Assembly (NCBI RefSeq): GCF_028369105.1
Contig: NZ_JAQNDO010000001.1
Span: forward strand, 8,774,501 to 8,838,500
DNA from: Polyangium mundeleinium
GTDB lineage: Bacteria > Myxococcota_A > Polyangia > Polyangiales > Polyangiaceae
Length of the DNA: 64,000 nt
Direction of reading: 5' to 3'
Part shown: piece by piece, positions 16,073 to 25,127 of the stretch
How positions within the stretch are numbered: the stretch's first letter is position 1
Layout: each line of letters begins with the position of its first letter
The notes under the pieces: generated by a model
What the model saw: the letters and a program-made list of their open reading frames with translations, nothing else
Told to the model about the DNA's origin: nothing
Database searches by the model: none
Position numbers and translations under genes: made by a program

Positions 16073-16825
16073 ATGCTTCTCAGAGATAAAGTGATCATTG
16101 TCACCGGCGCGACGTCGGGCATCGGCGAAGCGACGGCGCTGGAGGCCTCGCGCCAGGGCGCGAAGGTGGTGCTCGCGGGCCGCCGTGAGGAAAAGGGCGA
16201 GGCGCTCGCGGAGCGCATCCGCGGCGAGGGCGGGAAGGCGCTGTTCGTGCGCACGGACGTCTCCGTGCCCGCGGACATCGAGGCGCTCGTGGCGCGCACG
16301 CTTCAGGCCTTCGAGCGTCTGGACGGCGCGTTCAACAACGCGGGGATCCCCGGGCCGCTCGGGTCGCTCGCGGACCTGCCGGTGGACGAATACCGCAAGC
16401 TGATGACCATCAACCTGGATTCCGTGCTCCTGTGCATCCAGCACCAGATCCGGGCCATGCGCAAGACCGGCGGCGGGGCCATCGTCAACTGCGCCTCCAT
16501 CCTGGGCATGGTCGGAGCGCAGACCTTCGGCGCGTATTCAACGGCGAAACACGCGCTCGTCGGGTTGACCAAAGCCGCGGCGGTCGATTACGCCGCCGAG
16601 GGGATCCGCGTGAACGCGGTGCTGCCCGGGCCGGTGGAGACGGAGATCTGGAGCCACGTGAACCAGGGCGACGCGGTCTTCGCGGCCTTCACGTCGGGCG
16701 TGCCGATGAACCGTTACGCGAAATCGGAAGAGATCGCGCGGCCCGTGGTGTTCCTGCTCTCGGATTGGTCGTCGTACGTGACGGGGACCTCGCTCGCCAT
16801 CGACGGCGGATACCTGATCCGCTGA
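16073..16825 (+). CDS. short-chain dehydrogenase/reductase
   Basis: 250 residues, the usual length of a classical SDR. TGATSGIG (11-18) binds the dinucleotide, NNAG (88-91) stabilises the core, and Ser142, Tyr155 and Lys159 (YSTAK) form the catalytic set. The end ASYVTG-type loop and LAIDGGYLIR are also typical. Arg at the end of strand 2 (AGRREEK) favours NADP(H). Substrate cannot be read from the sequence. AAGGTGG precedes the start. It converges on the GST gene with only seven bases between stops. Confidence 0.9.
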   Translation: MLLRDKVIIVTGATSGIGEATALEASRQGAKVVLAGRREEKGEALAERIRGEGGKALFVRTDVSVPADIEALVARTLQAFERLDGAFNNAGIPGPLGSLADLPVDEYRKLMTINLDSVLLCIQHQIRAMRKTGGGAIVNCASILGMVGAQTFGAYSTAKHALVGLTKAAAVDYAAEGIRVNAVLPGPVETEIWSHVNQGDAVFAAFTSGVPMNRYAKSEEIARPVVFLLSDWSSYVTGTSLAIDGGYLIR

Positions 16826-16832
16826 GGCGGAT

Positions 16833-17525
16833 TCACGCTGCCCGGAAATCCGCCGTCCATTCCCCGACGGTGCGGCATTCGGCGTCGTGGGATTCGTCGC
16901 GAAACGTCTCGGCGAGCCCTTGCGTGTACCAAAGCCGCATCGACGGGCGGTCGAGCATCCGCGTCGTGTAGGCCGCGGCGGCCTCCCCGAGGGCAAGCCC
17001 GTACGTCTGCACGCGGAAGACGACCGGCGCGAAAAAGGCGTCCACCGCTGTAAACGTGTCCCCTGCGAGATAGGGGCCGCCGAACCGCGTGAGCCCCTCG
17101 GTCCACAAGGCCGAGATCCGCCCCACGTCGCGCAGGAGCGCGGGCGGCGTCTCGCGCAAACGCACCCGAATGCCGATGTTCATGCTGCAAAGCGAGCGCA
17201 GCACGGTGAACCCCGCATGCATCTCGGCGGCCGCGCAGCGCGCAAAGGCGCGGGCGTCCGCCTCCCGCGGCCAGACGCCGGGGTGCCGCTCGGCCAGGTA
17301 TTCGACGATGGCGAGGGAATCCCATACCACGCGCCCCTCGTCGACGAGCGTCGGCACTTTTCCGGCGGGCGTGAGCGCGCGGAAGGGCGCCCAGGCGGCC
17401 TCGTCGCCGAACGGGAGCATCCGCTCCTCGAAGGGAATGCCGGCCTCCTGCATGAGGATCCACGGCCGAAGCGACCAGGAGGAGTAGTTCTTGTTCGCGA
17501 TGTAGAGGGTATACACGGAGGGCAC
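16833..17525 (-). CDS. glutathione S-transferase family protein
   Basis: About 230 residues from GTG 17525 (a GTG at 17516 is the alternative). The N-terminal thioredoxin-like domain has IANKNYSSWSLRPWILM, with a Ser as likely catalytic residue, and the cis-Pro motif GKVPTLVD followed by DSLAIVEYLAERHP. Residues 85-225 are the all-helical C-terminal domain. It probably conjugates or reduces electrophiles with glutathione; substrate unknown. The open frame extends further upstream to 17756 but those residues look non-coding. Confidence 0.85.
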   Translation of the reverse strand: MPSVYTLYIANKNYSSWSLRPWILMQEAGIPFEERMLPFGDEAAWAPFRALTPAGKVPTLVDEGRVVWDSLAIVEYLAERHPGVWPREADARAFARCAAAEMHAGFTVLRSLCSMNIGIRVRLRETPPALLRDVGRISALWTEGLTRFGGPYLAGDTFTAVDAFFAPVVFRVQTYGLALGEAAAAYTTRMLDRPSMRLWYTQGLAETFRDESHDAECRTVGEWTADFRAA

Positions 17526-17709
17526 TCTACCCCGGCCGGGCCCACACGCAAAGCCTGTGCCCGCGGGGGCTGGGGACCGGGCGCAGGAGCGTGAGCCTGT
17601 CGTGATTTCATCTGGACGAACCCGTCCGACCCACGGCCCTGCCTGGCCGGGTCCCATGGAACCCCTCGACGGTCGCAAGGCCGTGCTAAGACAAACCGAG
17701 GAGGTTGTC

Positions 17710-18069
17710 ATGGCGAAGTATGTCGATGGTTTCGTGGTGCCCGTCCCCAAGGCCAACGTGGAGGCTTATCGCAAGCTGGCGGAGGAGATGGGCAAGGTAT
17801 GGCGGGAGTACGGCGCGCTCGAGTACATCGAGTGCTTGGCCGACGACGTCCAGCCCGGCAAGGTCACGTCGTTCCCGCAGGCCGTCCAGCTAAAGGAGGA
17901 CGAGACGGTCGTCTTCTCCTACATCGTCTACGAGTCGCGCGAGCACCGCGATCGCGTCAACGAGCAGGTCATGAAGGACCCGCGCGTCGCGAACCACAAG
18001 CCGGAGGACACGCCCTTCGACGGCAAGCGCATGTTCTGGGGCGGCTTCTCCGTTCTGGTCGCGCTCTGA
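17710..18069 (+). CDS. DUF1428 (YbaA-like) protein
   Basis: 119 residues from ATG 17710, preceded by GAGGAGG. It starts MAKYVDGFVVPVPKANVEAY and contains LADDVQPGKVTSFPQAVQ, VFSYIVYESREHRD and PFDGKRMFWGGF, all hallmarks of the DUF1428/YbaA family. This is a ferredoxin-like alpha/beta-barrel dimer of unknown function. The length matches the family. A 12-bp stem-loop follows the stop. Confidence 0.88.
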   Translation: MAKYVDGFVVPVPKANVEAYRKLAEEMGKVWREYGALEYIECLADDVQPGKVTSFPQAVQLKEDETVVFSYIVYESREHRDRVNEQVMKDPRVANHKPEDTPFDGKRMFWGGFSVLVAL

Positions 18070-18086
18070 TCGAGCCCCGCGTCGGC

Positions 18087-18115
18087 GCACGGCACCCGGT
18101 TCGCGGGTGCCGTGC
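18087..18115. terminator. bidirectional stem-loop between convergent genes
   Basis: GCACGGCACCCG pairs perfectly with CGGGTGCCGTGC around a GTTCG loop. It sits between the convergent ends at 18069 and 18133 and could stop transcription from both sides. No T tract is present. Confidence 0.6.
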
Positions 18116-18132
18116 CTCCGCGCGATCCCCTC

Positions 18133-19605
18133 TCAGAATCGATAGACCAAGATGTTCTTCTCCGCGACCCCGAGGAAGACGAGCGCGTGGAGCTTCGGCA
18201 TCCAGAGCATGCGGCGGCGCACGAGGGTGTTGCCCTCCGTGAGCGAGGGGGTCGGGCCGTCCTGCACCAGCCGGCCGAGCGTCCACGGTTCCGTCGTGGG
18301 ATTGAGCTCGAACCAGCCGAGCTTGCCTTCCTTGGTCCTCGCCGCCACCCAGTAGCGGTCGAGCGGCGGGATGTACACCATGCCGGCGCCACCGTCGCCC
18401 ACCGGGAAGTCGACCGCCGAGAGGCCGTCCGCGTATTGCACGGTGCCGCTGGTCACGACCTTGCGTTCCTTCACGTTGAAGAGCTGGTACAGGCCCTTGG
18501 CCGCATACTGGCCGGTCGCGGGATCTTCCGGCACCTTGATGATACCGACGAGATCGCCAAAGCGCGCATCCGCGGCGCCGTTCCAGTCCCAGCCATTCCA
18601 GGAGGTGCCCTCGCCGGTCCAGTTCGACGCGTTCATGTCGAAGGTGTTGCTCCACGGCCCGTTGGAGCCGCACGACGCGACGAGGACCTGGTCCTTGTAC
18701 TCGTCGTAGATGGCGAGGTTCTCCTCACCCAGCTTGTACTGCCAATCCATGGCGGGCAGCCGCTTGTAGATCCACTTGCCCTCGTCGCGCGAGTAACGCC
18801 AGAGGCGCCGCACGGCCATCACGAGCTCGTTGGTCTTCGGCGCGTACACCACGCCCGAGTACGTGTGGCGCGCCGTCGGCTGCCGATCCCAGAAGAGCTC
18901 GTCGTAGAACCAGTCGTTCTCCTCCTTCAAGGTGCCCGCGGCGAGGGCGGCGTCGAACTCCGCGGACGACTCCGGGCAGCTCGTGTATGTGCTCGCCGAC
19001 TTGTAGGCTTCGCTCCACTTCGTGGTGTCCGAGGGCAGGTGCTCGATGGCATAGGCCATCCGGAACGCGTCGAAGCGGTAGATGCCATTGTTGCTCGAAT
19101 CGGCGTGCCCGCCGGAGGAGACCCACCACGCGCGGCTGCCCTCCGGGTCGAACGCGGGGGAGTTCCACGCGGTCGTGACGGCGCCCCAGTCCCCCGAGCC
19201 ATAATCATTCCAGCCCGGGACCTTTTCCTTTACCTCGGCGTCGAGGGCATCGAGCCTCGTACCGTTCACCTCGATCCATTGTCCGCCGGGCACGAGCGCC
19301 CACGAGTCGGCATTGACGAGGCCGTTCTCGTCGCGGCCCGGGGTCCACACGTTGCCTTCGAGAGAGCCGACGTCGCTCCCTGTCCCCCAATCCGCGTCGG
19401 GGCCCGGCAACGTCACCCCGGCCCCCTCGCCGCCGGCACCCCCGCTGCCCCCGCTGCCGCCCGATCCACCCGTTCCAGAGGAGGAGGAGGACGCGTTGGT
19501 CGGCTCGTTCGGCGAGCTGGACGAATCGCCGCAAGCCGCAAACAACACCGAGAGCCCGACGAGCGGGAGCCAAAGCCGCGGGGAAAGCAAGCTTGATTTC
19601 AGCAT
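18133..19605 (-). CDS. exported lipoprotein, Kelch/propeller-like
   Basis: 490 residues from ATG 19605. Lipobox FAAC (Cys25), then a Ser/Gly linker (28-62). The main domain holds repeated strands ending in G-x-x-Y/W motifs: ARHTYSGVVYAPKTNELVMA, NLAIYDEYKDQVLVASCGSN, MVYIPPLDRYWVAART and HALVFLGVAEKNILVYRF. This spacing fits a Kelch or galactose-oxidase-type beta-propeller. It is divergent from the large lipoprotein gene at 19938 and shares its linker style, so the two may work together on the same external substrate. The ligand is unknown. Confidence 0.72.
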   Translation of the reverse strand: MLKSSLLSPRLWLPLVGLSVLFAACGDSSSSPNEPTNASSSSSGTGGSGGSGGSGGAGGEGAGVTLPGPDADWGTGSDVGSLEGNVWTPGRDENGLVNADSWALVPGGQWIEVNGTRLDALDAEVKEKVPGWNDYGSGDWGAVTTAWNSPAFDPEGSRAWWVSSGGHADSSNNGIYRFDAFRMAYAIEHLPSDTTKWSEAYKSASTYTSCPESSAEFDAALAAGTLKEENDWFYDELFWDRQPTARHTYSGVVYAPKTNELVMAVRRLWRYSRDEGKWIYKRLPAMDWQYKLGEENLAIYDEYKDQVLVASCGSNGPWSNTFDMNASNWTGEGTSWNGWDWNGAADARFGDLVGIIKVPEDPATGQYAAKGLYQLFNVKERKVVTSGTVQYADGLSAVDFPVGDGGAGMVYIPPLDRYWVAARTKEGKLGWFELNPTTEPWTLGRLVQDGPTPSLTEGNTLVRRRMLWMPKLHALVFLGVAEKNILVYRF

Positions 19606-19755
19606 ATTCGGAACTCTTTCTCCCGACGGCAATGACCTATCGTCGGGATGCTGCGCCGATACCTCTCTCGATATCGGCGATGTCACTTCATGGCCGGACG
19701 CTAGCACGACGAATCCATCTCAGGGAAGCGAAGCCGCGTCTCGACGTGTGACGCT

Positions 19756-19799
19756 TTCGTGAACCACATTCATACTCGAAGAATGTGGTGCCACACGAA
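19756..19799. promoter_or_regulatory. long imperfect palindrome in a divergent intergenic region
   Basis: ACCACATTC (19763-19771) pairs with GAATGTGGT (19781-19789), and the outer TTCGTG and CACGAA extend the symmetry. It lies between genes starting at 19605 (minus) and 19938 (plus). Without a T tract it is better read as an operator shared by both promoters than as a terminator. Confidence 0.5.
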
Positions 19800-19937
19800 G
19801 CCACGAACCCAGACGATCGAATCCATTGCATTTCGCAATCGAACGTGGTTGTGCTGTCGACGGTCCGGACGACAACGCCTCCTTTTGCAAGCACACGGCA
19901 GGCTTCGGCCCAAGGCCGATGTGCCCGGAGATTGCTG

Positions 19938-22064
19938 ATGAGGAACCTTGCTTTTTCGCTGACCACGACTTTTGCCACGCTCGCCTTCCTGGCGGCCTGC
20001 GGCGGCACGGATCCTGCCGGCACGGGCGGTACCGGCGGCACCGGCGGCACCGGCGGTCATTCTCCGCTGGGTGAAACGTTCACCAGGGTCGTCGTCGTCG
20101 ATCGAAGCGGCGCCGCGTCTGATCGGCAGGACGTGCGGGTCACGTTCGCGCAGCCCTTCGCGGTCGGCGATGTGCCCTCCGGCGCCACCGTGGCGGCGCG
20201 CATCGAGGGCGTGGATGTTCCCCTCCAGGTCGACGCCAAAGCGACGCACGCCGATGGCTCGCTCCGCCACGCCGTGCTGACGGGGCGCATTCCCACGTTG
20301 CCCGGCAACGGGAGCACGACGCTCGAGCTGTATCCCGCGGAAGCCGGTGAAGAGGATACCTCCGTCTCGGCGTCGGACCTCCTCGCGACGACGTTTGACG
20401 CCAAAGTTTCGGTGGACCTCGCGGGCGCGCATTACGAGGCGTCCGCGCGCTCTCTTCTCGAAGCCAAGGAGGGACCTGCCTGGCTCGATGGCCCCTTGGT
20501 CTCCGAGTGGTCCGTGGTGGCGCCGGTGGCAGGCCCCGACGGCGCACACCCGCACCTCACGGCGCGGTTCGATGTGCGCGCGTATGCCGGCAAGCCCAGC
20601 GCGCTCGTGAGCGTGACCGTCGAGAACGATTGGGCGTACGAGCCGAATCCGCAGAACTTCACCTACGATCTCGCGATCGACACCGACAAGGAGTCCGTCT
20701 ACACGAAGAGCGGGCTCGTTCATCTGCGAAAGGCGCGCTGGCGCAAGGCGTTCTGGTGGGGAGAGGATCCGCAGGTCGAGGTGCAGCACGACATTCCTTA
20801 CCTGCTCTCCACCGGCTCCGTCCCGCACTTCGATCCCACGCTGGTGCCGGCCGAAGCGGCGCTCGCGAATCTCGATACGCAGTACAGCGAAAAGGTGTAC
20901 GAGCCCATGGGGATCGGCCTGGCAAACCCCTACATGCCCTCCACCGGGGGACGGCCCGATATCGGACCGATGCCGGGCTGGAGCGCCATGTGGCTCCTGT
21001 CCATGGACGAACGCGCGAAGCGGGCCACGCTCGGCACCGCGGACGGCGCGGGGAGCTGGCCCATCCATTACCGCGACAAGGAGACCGATCGTCCCGTGTC
21101 GCTCGAAGATCACGCGTACATGACCTTGCTCGGCAACCCCGGGGACGCCGTCAATCCCGAGACCGGCGTCTCCGACGCGTTCCCCGCCTGCGGAGGCGAC
21201 TGCACGAGCCCCTTCGAGCCCGATTCGGCGCACCAGCCTTCATTTGCCTACTTGCCTTATCTGCTCACCGGGGATCGCTACTACCTGGAGGAGCTCCAGT
21301 TCTGGGCGAACTTCAACATGCTCCAGTCGAACCCGGGCTTCCGTGGCCAGGAGAAGGGGCTCGTGCAATTCGATCAAACGCGCGGCCAGGCCTGGTCGCT
21401 GCGGACGCTGGGGCAGGCGGCGTACATCACGCCGGACGCCGATCCGATGAAGAAGTATTTCACCGACCGGGTCGGCTATAACCTCGACTGGTACAAAACC
21501 ACCTACCTCGACAATCCGGATGCGAACGTGCTCGGCATCATCACGAATGGATATTCGGTCTACGACGACGGCACGGTGGCGCCGTGGATGGATGACTTCT
21601 TCACGTGGAGCATCGGCCACCTGGTTTCGCTCGGCTTCGAGGACGCGCGGCCGCTGCTCGATTACAAGGCGAAGTTCCCGGTCGGGCGCATGACCGGTCC
21701 CGATTTCTGCTGGATCTTCGCGAGCGTCTACCACATGAGCGTGAGGGACACGGCCCAAGGCAAGTTCTACACGACGTTCGCCGAGGGCTACAAGGCGACG
21801 CTGGCGCTGGAGGGGCATTCGGCCCTGGAGTCGGCGTCCTGCGGCGGTCCGGAGATGGCGGCCGCGCTCATGCTCCAGGAAAACGAGATGGTCGGCTACT
21901 CGCCCAGCACGGAAGGGTATCCGTCGAATCTCCAGCCGGCGCTCGCGGCGGCGGTGGAATCGAAGATCCCGGGTGCCAAGGAGGCGTGGGACCAGTTCAT
22001 GGCAAGGAGCGTGAAGCCGGACTACAGCACGGAGCCGCAATTCGCGGTGGTGCCCCGGCCCTGA
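19938..22064 (+). CDS. large exported lipoprotein, possible polysaccharide-degrading enzyme
   Basis: 708 residues from ATG 19938, with CGGAG ten bases upstream. Lipobox LAAC (Cys21) and a GGTGG linker. Residues 45-180 are a beta-rich domain with ADGSLRHAVLTG, reminiscent of the RIFT-barrel start of PcRGLX/YetA-type proteins. From about 330 on the protein is helical with many aromatic residues (SFAYLPYLLTGDRYYLEELQ, WSLRTLGQAAY, WMDDFFTWSIGHLVSLG), like an (alpha/alpha) toroid of carbohydrate-active enzymes. The polysaccharide role is inferred. A broken partial copy of the gene lies just downstream. Confidence 0.65.
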   Translation: MRNLAFSLTTTFATLAFLAACGGTDPAGTGGTGGTGGTGGHSPLGETFTRVVVVDRSGAASDRQDVRVTFAQPFAVGDVPSGATVAARIEGVDVPLQVDAKATHADGSLRHAVLTGRIPTLPGNGSTTLELYPAEAGEEDTSVSASDLLATTFDAKVSVDLAGAHYEASARSLLEAKEGPAWLDGPLVSEWSVVAPVAGPDGAHPHLTARFDVRAYAGKPSALVSVTVENDWAYEPNPQNFTYDLAIDTDKESVYTKSGLVHLRKARWRKAFWWGEDPQVEVQHDIPYLLSTGSVPHFDPTLVPAEAALANLDTQYSEKVYEPMGIGLANPYMPSTGGRPDIGPMPGWSAMWLLSMDERAKRATLGTADGAGSWPIHYRDKETDRPVSLEDHAYMTLLGNPGDAVNPETGVSDAFPACGGDCTSPFEPDSAHQPSFAYLPYLLTGDRYYLEELQFWANFNMLQSNPGFRGQEKGLVQFDQTRGQAWSLRTLGQAAYITPDADPMKKYFTDRVGYNLDWYKTTYLDNPDANVLGIITNGYSVYDDGTVAPWMDDFFTWSIGHLVSLGFEDARPLLDYKAKFPVGRMTGPDFCWIFASVYHMSVRDTAQGKFYTTFAEGYKATLALEGHSALESASCGGPEMAAALMLQENEMVGYSPSTEGYPSNLQPALAAAVESKIPGAKEAWDQFMARSVKPDYSTEPQFAVVPRP

Positions 22065-22129
22065 GGGCCAACGCCGACACGCCCCCGCCCCCGTAGAAGC
22101 GGGCCTCGAGGGCGCCTCCGCCGCGGCCT

Positions 22130-22255
22130 CGGATGGTCCTCGCAACGACCTTCGACGCCAAGTCTCGGCGGACCTCGCGAGCAAGCACGACGAAGCGTCC
22201 GCACCCCCTTCTTCATGCCCAGGAGGGACCTGCCTGGCTCCGGGCCGTGGCCAAG
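22130..22255 (+). pseudogene. partial degenerate copy of the gene at 19938-22064
   Basis: DNA here aligns with about 20380-20505 inside the preceding gene. Shared words include CGACCTT(C/T)GACGCCAA, CGGACCTCGCG and AGGAGGGACCTGCCTGGCTC. The intact gene reads LLATTFDAKVSVDLAG and EGPAWLDG; the relic reads LATTFDAK and later QEGPAWL with a scrambled frame between. It is a remnant of a former tandem duplicate. The rest of 22065-22346 has no other gene. Confidence 0.7.
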
Positions 22256-22346
22256 GGGCCAAGGGCACGACGCCTTCATCAGCTTCGCGTGACCACCCAA
22301 AGCACCGGTAGACACCAACCAAGCACCCTGTGTACACTCACGAACC

Positions 22347-23354
22347 ATGCGACTCGACTCCGTTGAATCCCTCAAACGTTCTCTTCGCAGTTCGGTCAAC
22401 ACGGATGTAGGCGGTCTGTCCTCCGACAAGCATGCCGTGGCCTATTTTACGCCTGGCCTCACGGCTCCCACCTCCCACGCGCCGCCGACACGACAGCTCG
22501 GCGTCAGTCTCGGGATTGCGCTGGGGAAGGGCCCCGACGACTACCGTCTCGCCGTTCGCCTGACCCGCTACGACGCCCCGACGAGGAGCTACGTCGATAC
22601 GCTGTCGCTCCAGGCGAGCGGTGAAATCGATGTTCAGGTCGTCGGCGAGATTCAGGCAGACCGACCCCTGCCTTCCACGGCCACGACGCCATGGAGAAGC
22701 CTGCAACGCCCTCTCGTGCCTGGCTGCTCGGTCGCGCACGTGGATGTCACCGCAGGTACGATTGGAGGGTTCGTCGAGCTCCCCGATGGTTCGCAGCGAA
22801 TGCTTTCGAATAACCATGTCCTCGCGAACTCGGACGCGGGAAGCGTGGGGGACTTGATCCTTCAGCCGGGTCCGGCCGACGATGGAACGCATCCGCCCCA
22901 CGCCGTGGCACGCTTGCAGGAGTTCATCCCCCTTCAGGGCAGCAATATCGACGCGGCCCTCGCGCCCCTCTTGCCGAATGTCAAATTCGAGTGCCGGTAC
23001 GGCAATCGCACGCTGACGGGCGTCGGGCCAGCCTCCCCGAACATGGAAGTCTTCAAGATCGGGCGGACGACCGGTTTCACCAAGGGCAGCGTTCGGGCAA
23101 TCGCGGTCGACGATGTGCGCGTGCGGTATGGCAACCGTGTCATTTTTTTCGACGATCAGATCGAGATCGAAGGTGACGGTGGCCCGTTCAGCAGGGGCGG
23201 GGACTCGGGTTCTTTGATCTTCAACGCGTCAGGCGCGGGCGTTGGACTTCTTTTTGCCGGTTCGGATACGGGCGGAGCCTCCGGTCATGGGTTCACCTAT
23301 GCGAACCAGCTCGGTCAGGTTCTCCGGCGTTTCAGTGCCCAGCTCATCGTTTGA
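22347..23354 (+). CDS. trypsin-like serine peptidase with N-terminal prodomain-like region
   Basis: 335 residues, no signal peptide. Residues 50-105 (QLGVSLGIALGKGPDDYRLA to VVGEIQA) form a small domain often found before bacterial chymotrypsin-fold peptidases of the Nal1-like type. The peptidase part carries His157 (SNNHVLA), Asp202 (NIDAAL) and Ser287 (RGGDSGSL), the full triad in the expected order. IGGFVELPDG and VFKIGRTTGFTKG are also typical. It is probably cytoplasmic or exported by a non-classical route. The next gene encodes a protein resembling its N-terminal domain. Confidence 0.82.
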   Translation: MRLDSVESLKRSLRSSVNTDVGGLSSDKHAVAYFTPGLTAPTSHAPPTRQLGVSLGIALGKGPDDYRLAVRLTRYDAPTRSYVDTLSLQASGEIDVQVVGEIQADRPLPSTATTPWRSLQRPLVPGCSVAHVDVTAGTIGGFVELPDGSQRMLSNNHVLANSDAGSVGDLILQPGPADDGTHPPHAVARLQEFIPLQGSNIDAALAPLLPNVKFECRYGNRTLTGVGPASPNMEVFKIGRTTGFTKGSVRAIAVDDVRVRYGNRVIFFDDQIEIEGDGGPFSRGGDSGSLIFNASGAGVGLLFAGSDTGGASGHGFTYANQLGQVLRRFSAQLIV

Positions 23355-23379
23355 GCGCGCAAACGTGCTAAGGTGCGGA

Positions 23380-23601
23380 ATGATCTCTCTGGAGCAAGCA
23401 GCCAAGGCCAAGGCCGCGCTCCGAGCACAGCTCGGACGTCCCGAATGGCTTCGTGGGGTGGGGATCGGCGTGCAAGGTGATGATCATTGCCTGCGCGTGA
23501 ACGTCGCAGCGCTGACAGAGGAGGTCTCCACGGCTTTGCCAGGCGAGGTCGAGGGCGTCCCCGTACACATCGAGGTCGTCGGCGAGATCCTGCCGAGATG
23601 A
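23380..23601 (+). CDS. stand-alone prodomain-like small protein, possible peptidase partner
   Basis: 73 residues from ATG 23380, 25 bases after the peptidase stop. RGVGIGVQGDDHCLRVNVAA and GVPVHIEVVGEILPR parallel residues 50-105 of the peptidase (GVSLGIALG..DYRLAVRL and DVQVVGEI). The protein is thus the N-terminal module without a catalytic part. By analogy with peptidase propeptides it could act as an inhibitor or folding aid; this is inference. The short distance suggests one transcript. Confidence 0.6.
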   Translation: MISLEQAAKAKAALRAQLGRPEWLRGVGIGVQGDDHCLRVNVAALTEEVSTALPGEVEGVPVHIEVVGEILPR

Positions 23602-23685
23602 CCGCGAACAGAGAATCTGTTTCTTACACATTTCGGGATTGCGCCACGGACGCACATTTCCTCCCGTCACGCGGGACATCTTCGC

Positions 23686-25056
23686 TCATCCCGCGCCTTC
23701 CATCTCCTTCGTGACCCTCGCCTCCGGATATCGCGCGAAGGCGAGGGCCGCGAGGACGAGAAGCGCTGTCGCGAGCGGGCCTGTGACCTGCACGCCGAGG
23801 GGCTTTTCCGCGGAGCTGCCGAGGGCGTCTTTCACCCACTGAAAGACGCCCGTCGAGACGCCGAGCGAGATCTTCTGCAAAAATCCCTGCGCCCCGAAGA
23901 ACATGGCCTCGCGGCGCTGGCCCGTGCGCCGCGTGGACGCCTCGCACACGTCCGCGAGAATGGCATTCGGGATGGCCATGAAGATCGCGACCGGGACACC
24001 GGCGAGCCCGAAGATGACCATCCCGATCCGGACGTCGTGGACCCACGGAAGGAGGGTCATCAATCCGCCGAAAACGAGCGCCGAGGCGATCATCGTGCCT
24101 TTTTTGGAGAAACGCCGCGTCAGGCCGCCGAGCAAAGGAAACGCGAGGGCGGCGACGCCGAACATGGGGCCGAGGAGCTTGCCCACCTCCGCGAGCGGGC
24201 GGCCCATGAGCACCTCGACGTAAAAGGGCACGCCCGTCGAGATCATGTTGAACGCAAAGAAATACAGCGTGTACCCGAGGACATAGGTCAAAAAGGCGTG
24301 GTCCGCGAAGGTGGCGCGCAGCGAATCCAGGAGGCCGAGGTGGCTCGCCTCGGCGCTGGACACCTCCGCGCGGATCGCGAGGCGCCGTTCGTCGAGGAAC
24401 ACGACGGGCAGGAGCATCAGGACGAACGAGAGCAGGGCGAGGGCTCCGGCCATGGTCTGGAGCTCGACGCGGTCATTGCCACCTTTGCCGAGGAAAAGGG
24501 CCGGGGCGACGACCATGACGCCGAGCGCGCCGAGGAGGGCCGCGGCCGCGAGCAGGGTCGAGAGCGAGGTGTTTTCCTGCTTGTCAGGCGCGATCTCGGG
24601 CAGGAGCGCGAGGTACGGCGCGACGTAGACCGAGAACATCGCGTAATAGGCCGTGAGCATGGCGCCGAGCCAGACGACGTTGAGGAGCGACGCGGCCGCC
24701 GTGGGCGGGAAAAAGATGAGGCCCGCCGTGAGCGCGAGGGGAAAGACGCCCGCGATCATGAAGGCGCGGCGGCGGCCGAGGCGGTGCTTGCTGCGATCGG
24801 ACCAGTTCGCGACGATCGGGTCCCAGAAGGTATCGAAGCCCCGCGCGATGAGGTTGAGCAGGAGGTAGGTCGGGATCGCGCCGGCGAGGAACGCGGGGAT
24901 CAGCGCCGTGCCTTTGTCGTCGGGCGGCGCGTAGAGCCGGAGGACGTAGGTCGTGACGAGCTGGTAGCCGATCACGTTCCCCGCGTTCCCCGCGACGTAG
25001 ACGAGCTTGTTCCAAAACGAGAGCCTGGCCCGGGGGACGGCGGCAAGGGCGGTCAT
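23686..25056 (-). CDS. GPH-family sugar:cation symporter
   Basis: About 456 residues from ATG 25056 (an earlier in-frame start at 25077 is less likely). Twelve hydrophobic segments. ARGFDTFWDPIVANWSDRSK and HRLGRRRAFM form the conserved loop 2-3 of the glycoside-pentoside-hexuronide transporters within the MFS. It should import a sugar or glycoside with protons or sodium. It is divergent from a secreted glycosidase gene, which suggests uptake of that enzyme's product. Confidence 0.82.
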   Translation of the reverse strand: MTALAAVPRARLSFWNKLVYVAGNAGNVIGYQLVTTYVLRLYAPPDDKGTALIPAFLAGAIPTYLLLNLIARGFDTFWDPIVANWSDRSKHRLGRRRAFMIAGVFPLALTAGLIFFPPTAAASLLNVVWLGAMLTAYYAMFSVYVAPYLALLPEIAPDKQENTSLSTLLAAAALLGALGVMVVAPALFLGKGGNDRVELQTMAGALALLSFVLMLLPVVFLDERRLAIRAEVSSAEASHLGLLDSLRATFADHAFLTYVLGYTLYFFAFNMISTGVPFYVEVLMGRPLAEVGKLLGPMFGVAALAFPLLGGLTRRFSKKGTMIASALVFGGLMTLLPWVHDVRIGMVIFGLAGVPVAIFMAIPNAILADVCEASTRRTGQRREAMFFGAQGFLQKISLGVSTGVFQWVKDALGSSAEKPLGVQVTGPLATALLVLAALAFARYPEARVTKEMEGAG

Positions 25057-25089
25057 GGGTTGGGGACGATACCGCAAATCGCTTCGGGC

Positions 25090-25127
25090 TTGACAAGCGG
25101 GGCGAAAACGCGACGTGTTTTCTCATC
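25090..25127 (+). promoter_or_regulatory. possible promoter of the glycosidase gene
   Basis: TTGACA at 25090-25095 sits in the 71-base divergent gap. A poor -10 candidate (ACGTGT) follows 17 bases later, very close to the start codon. Only the -35 match is convincing. Confidence 0.3.
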
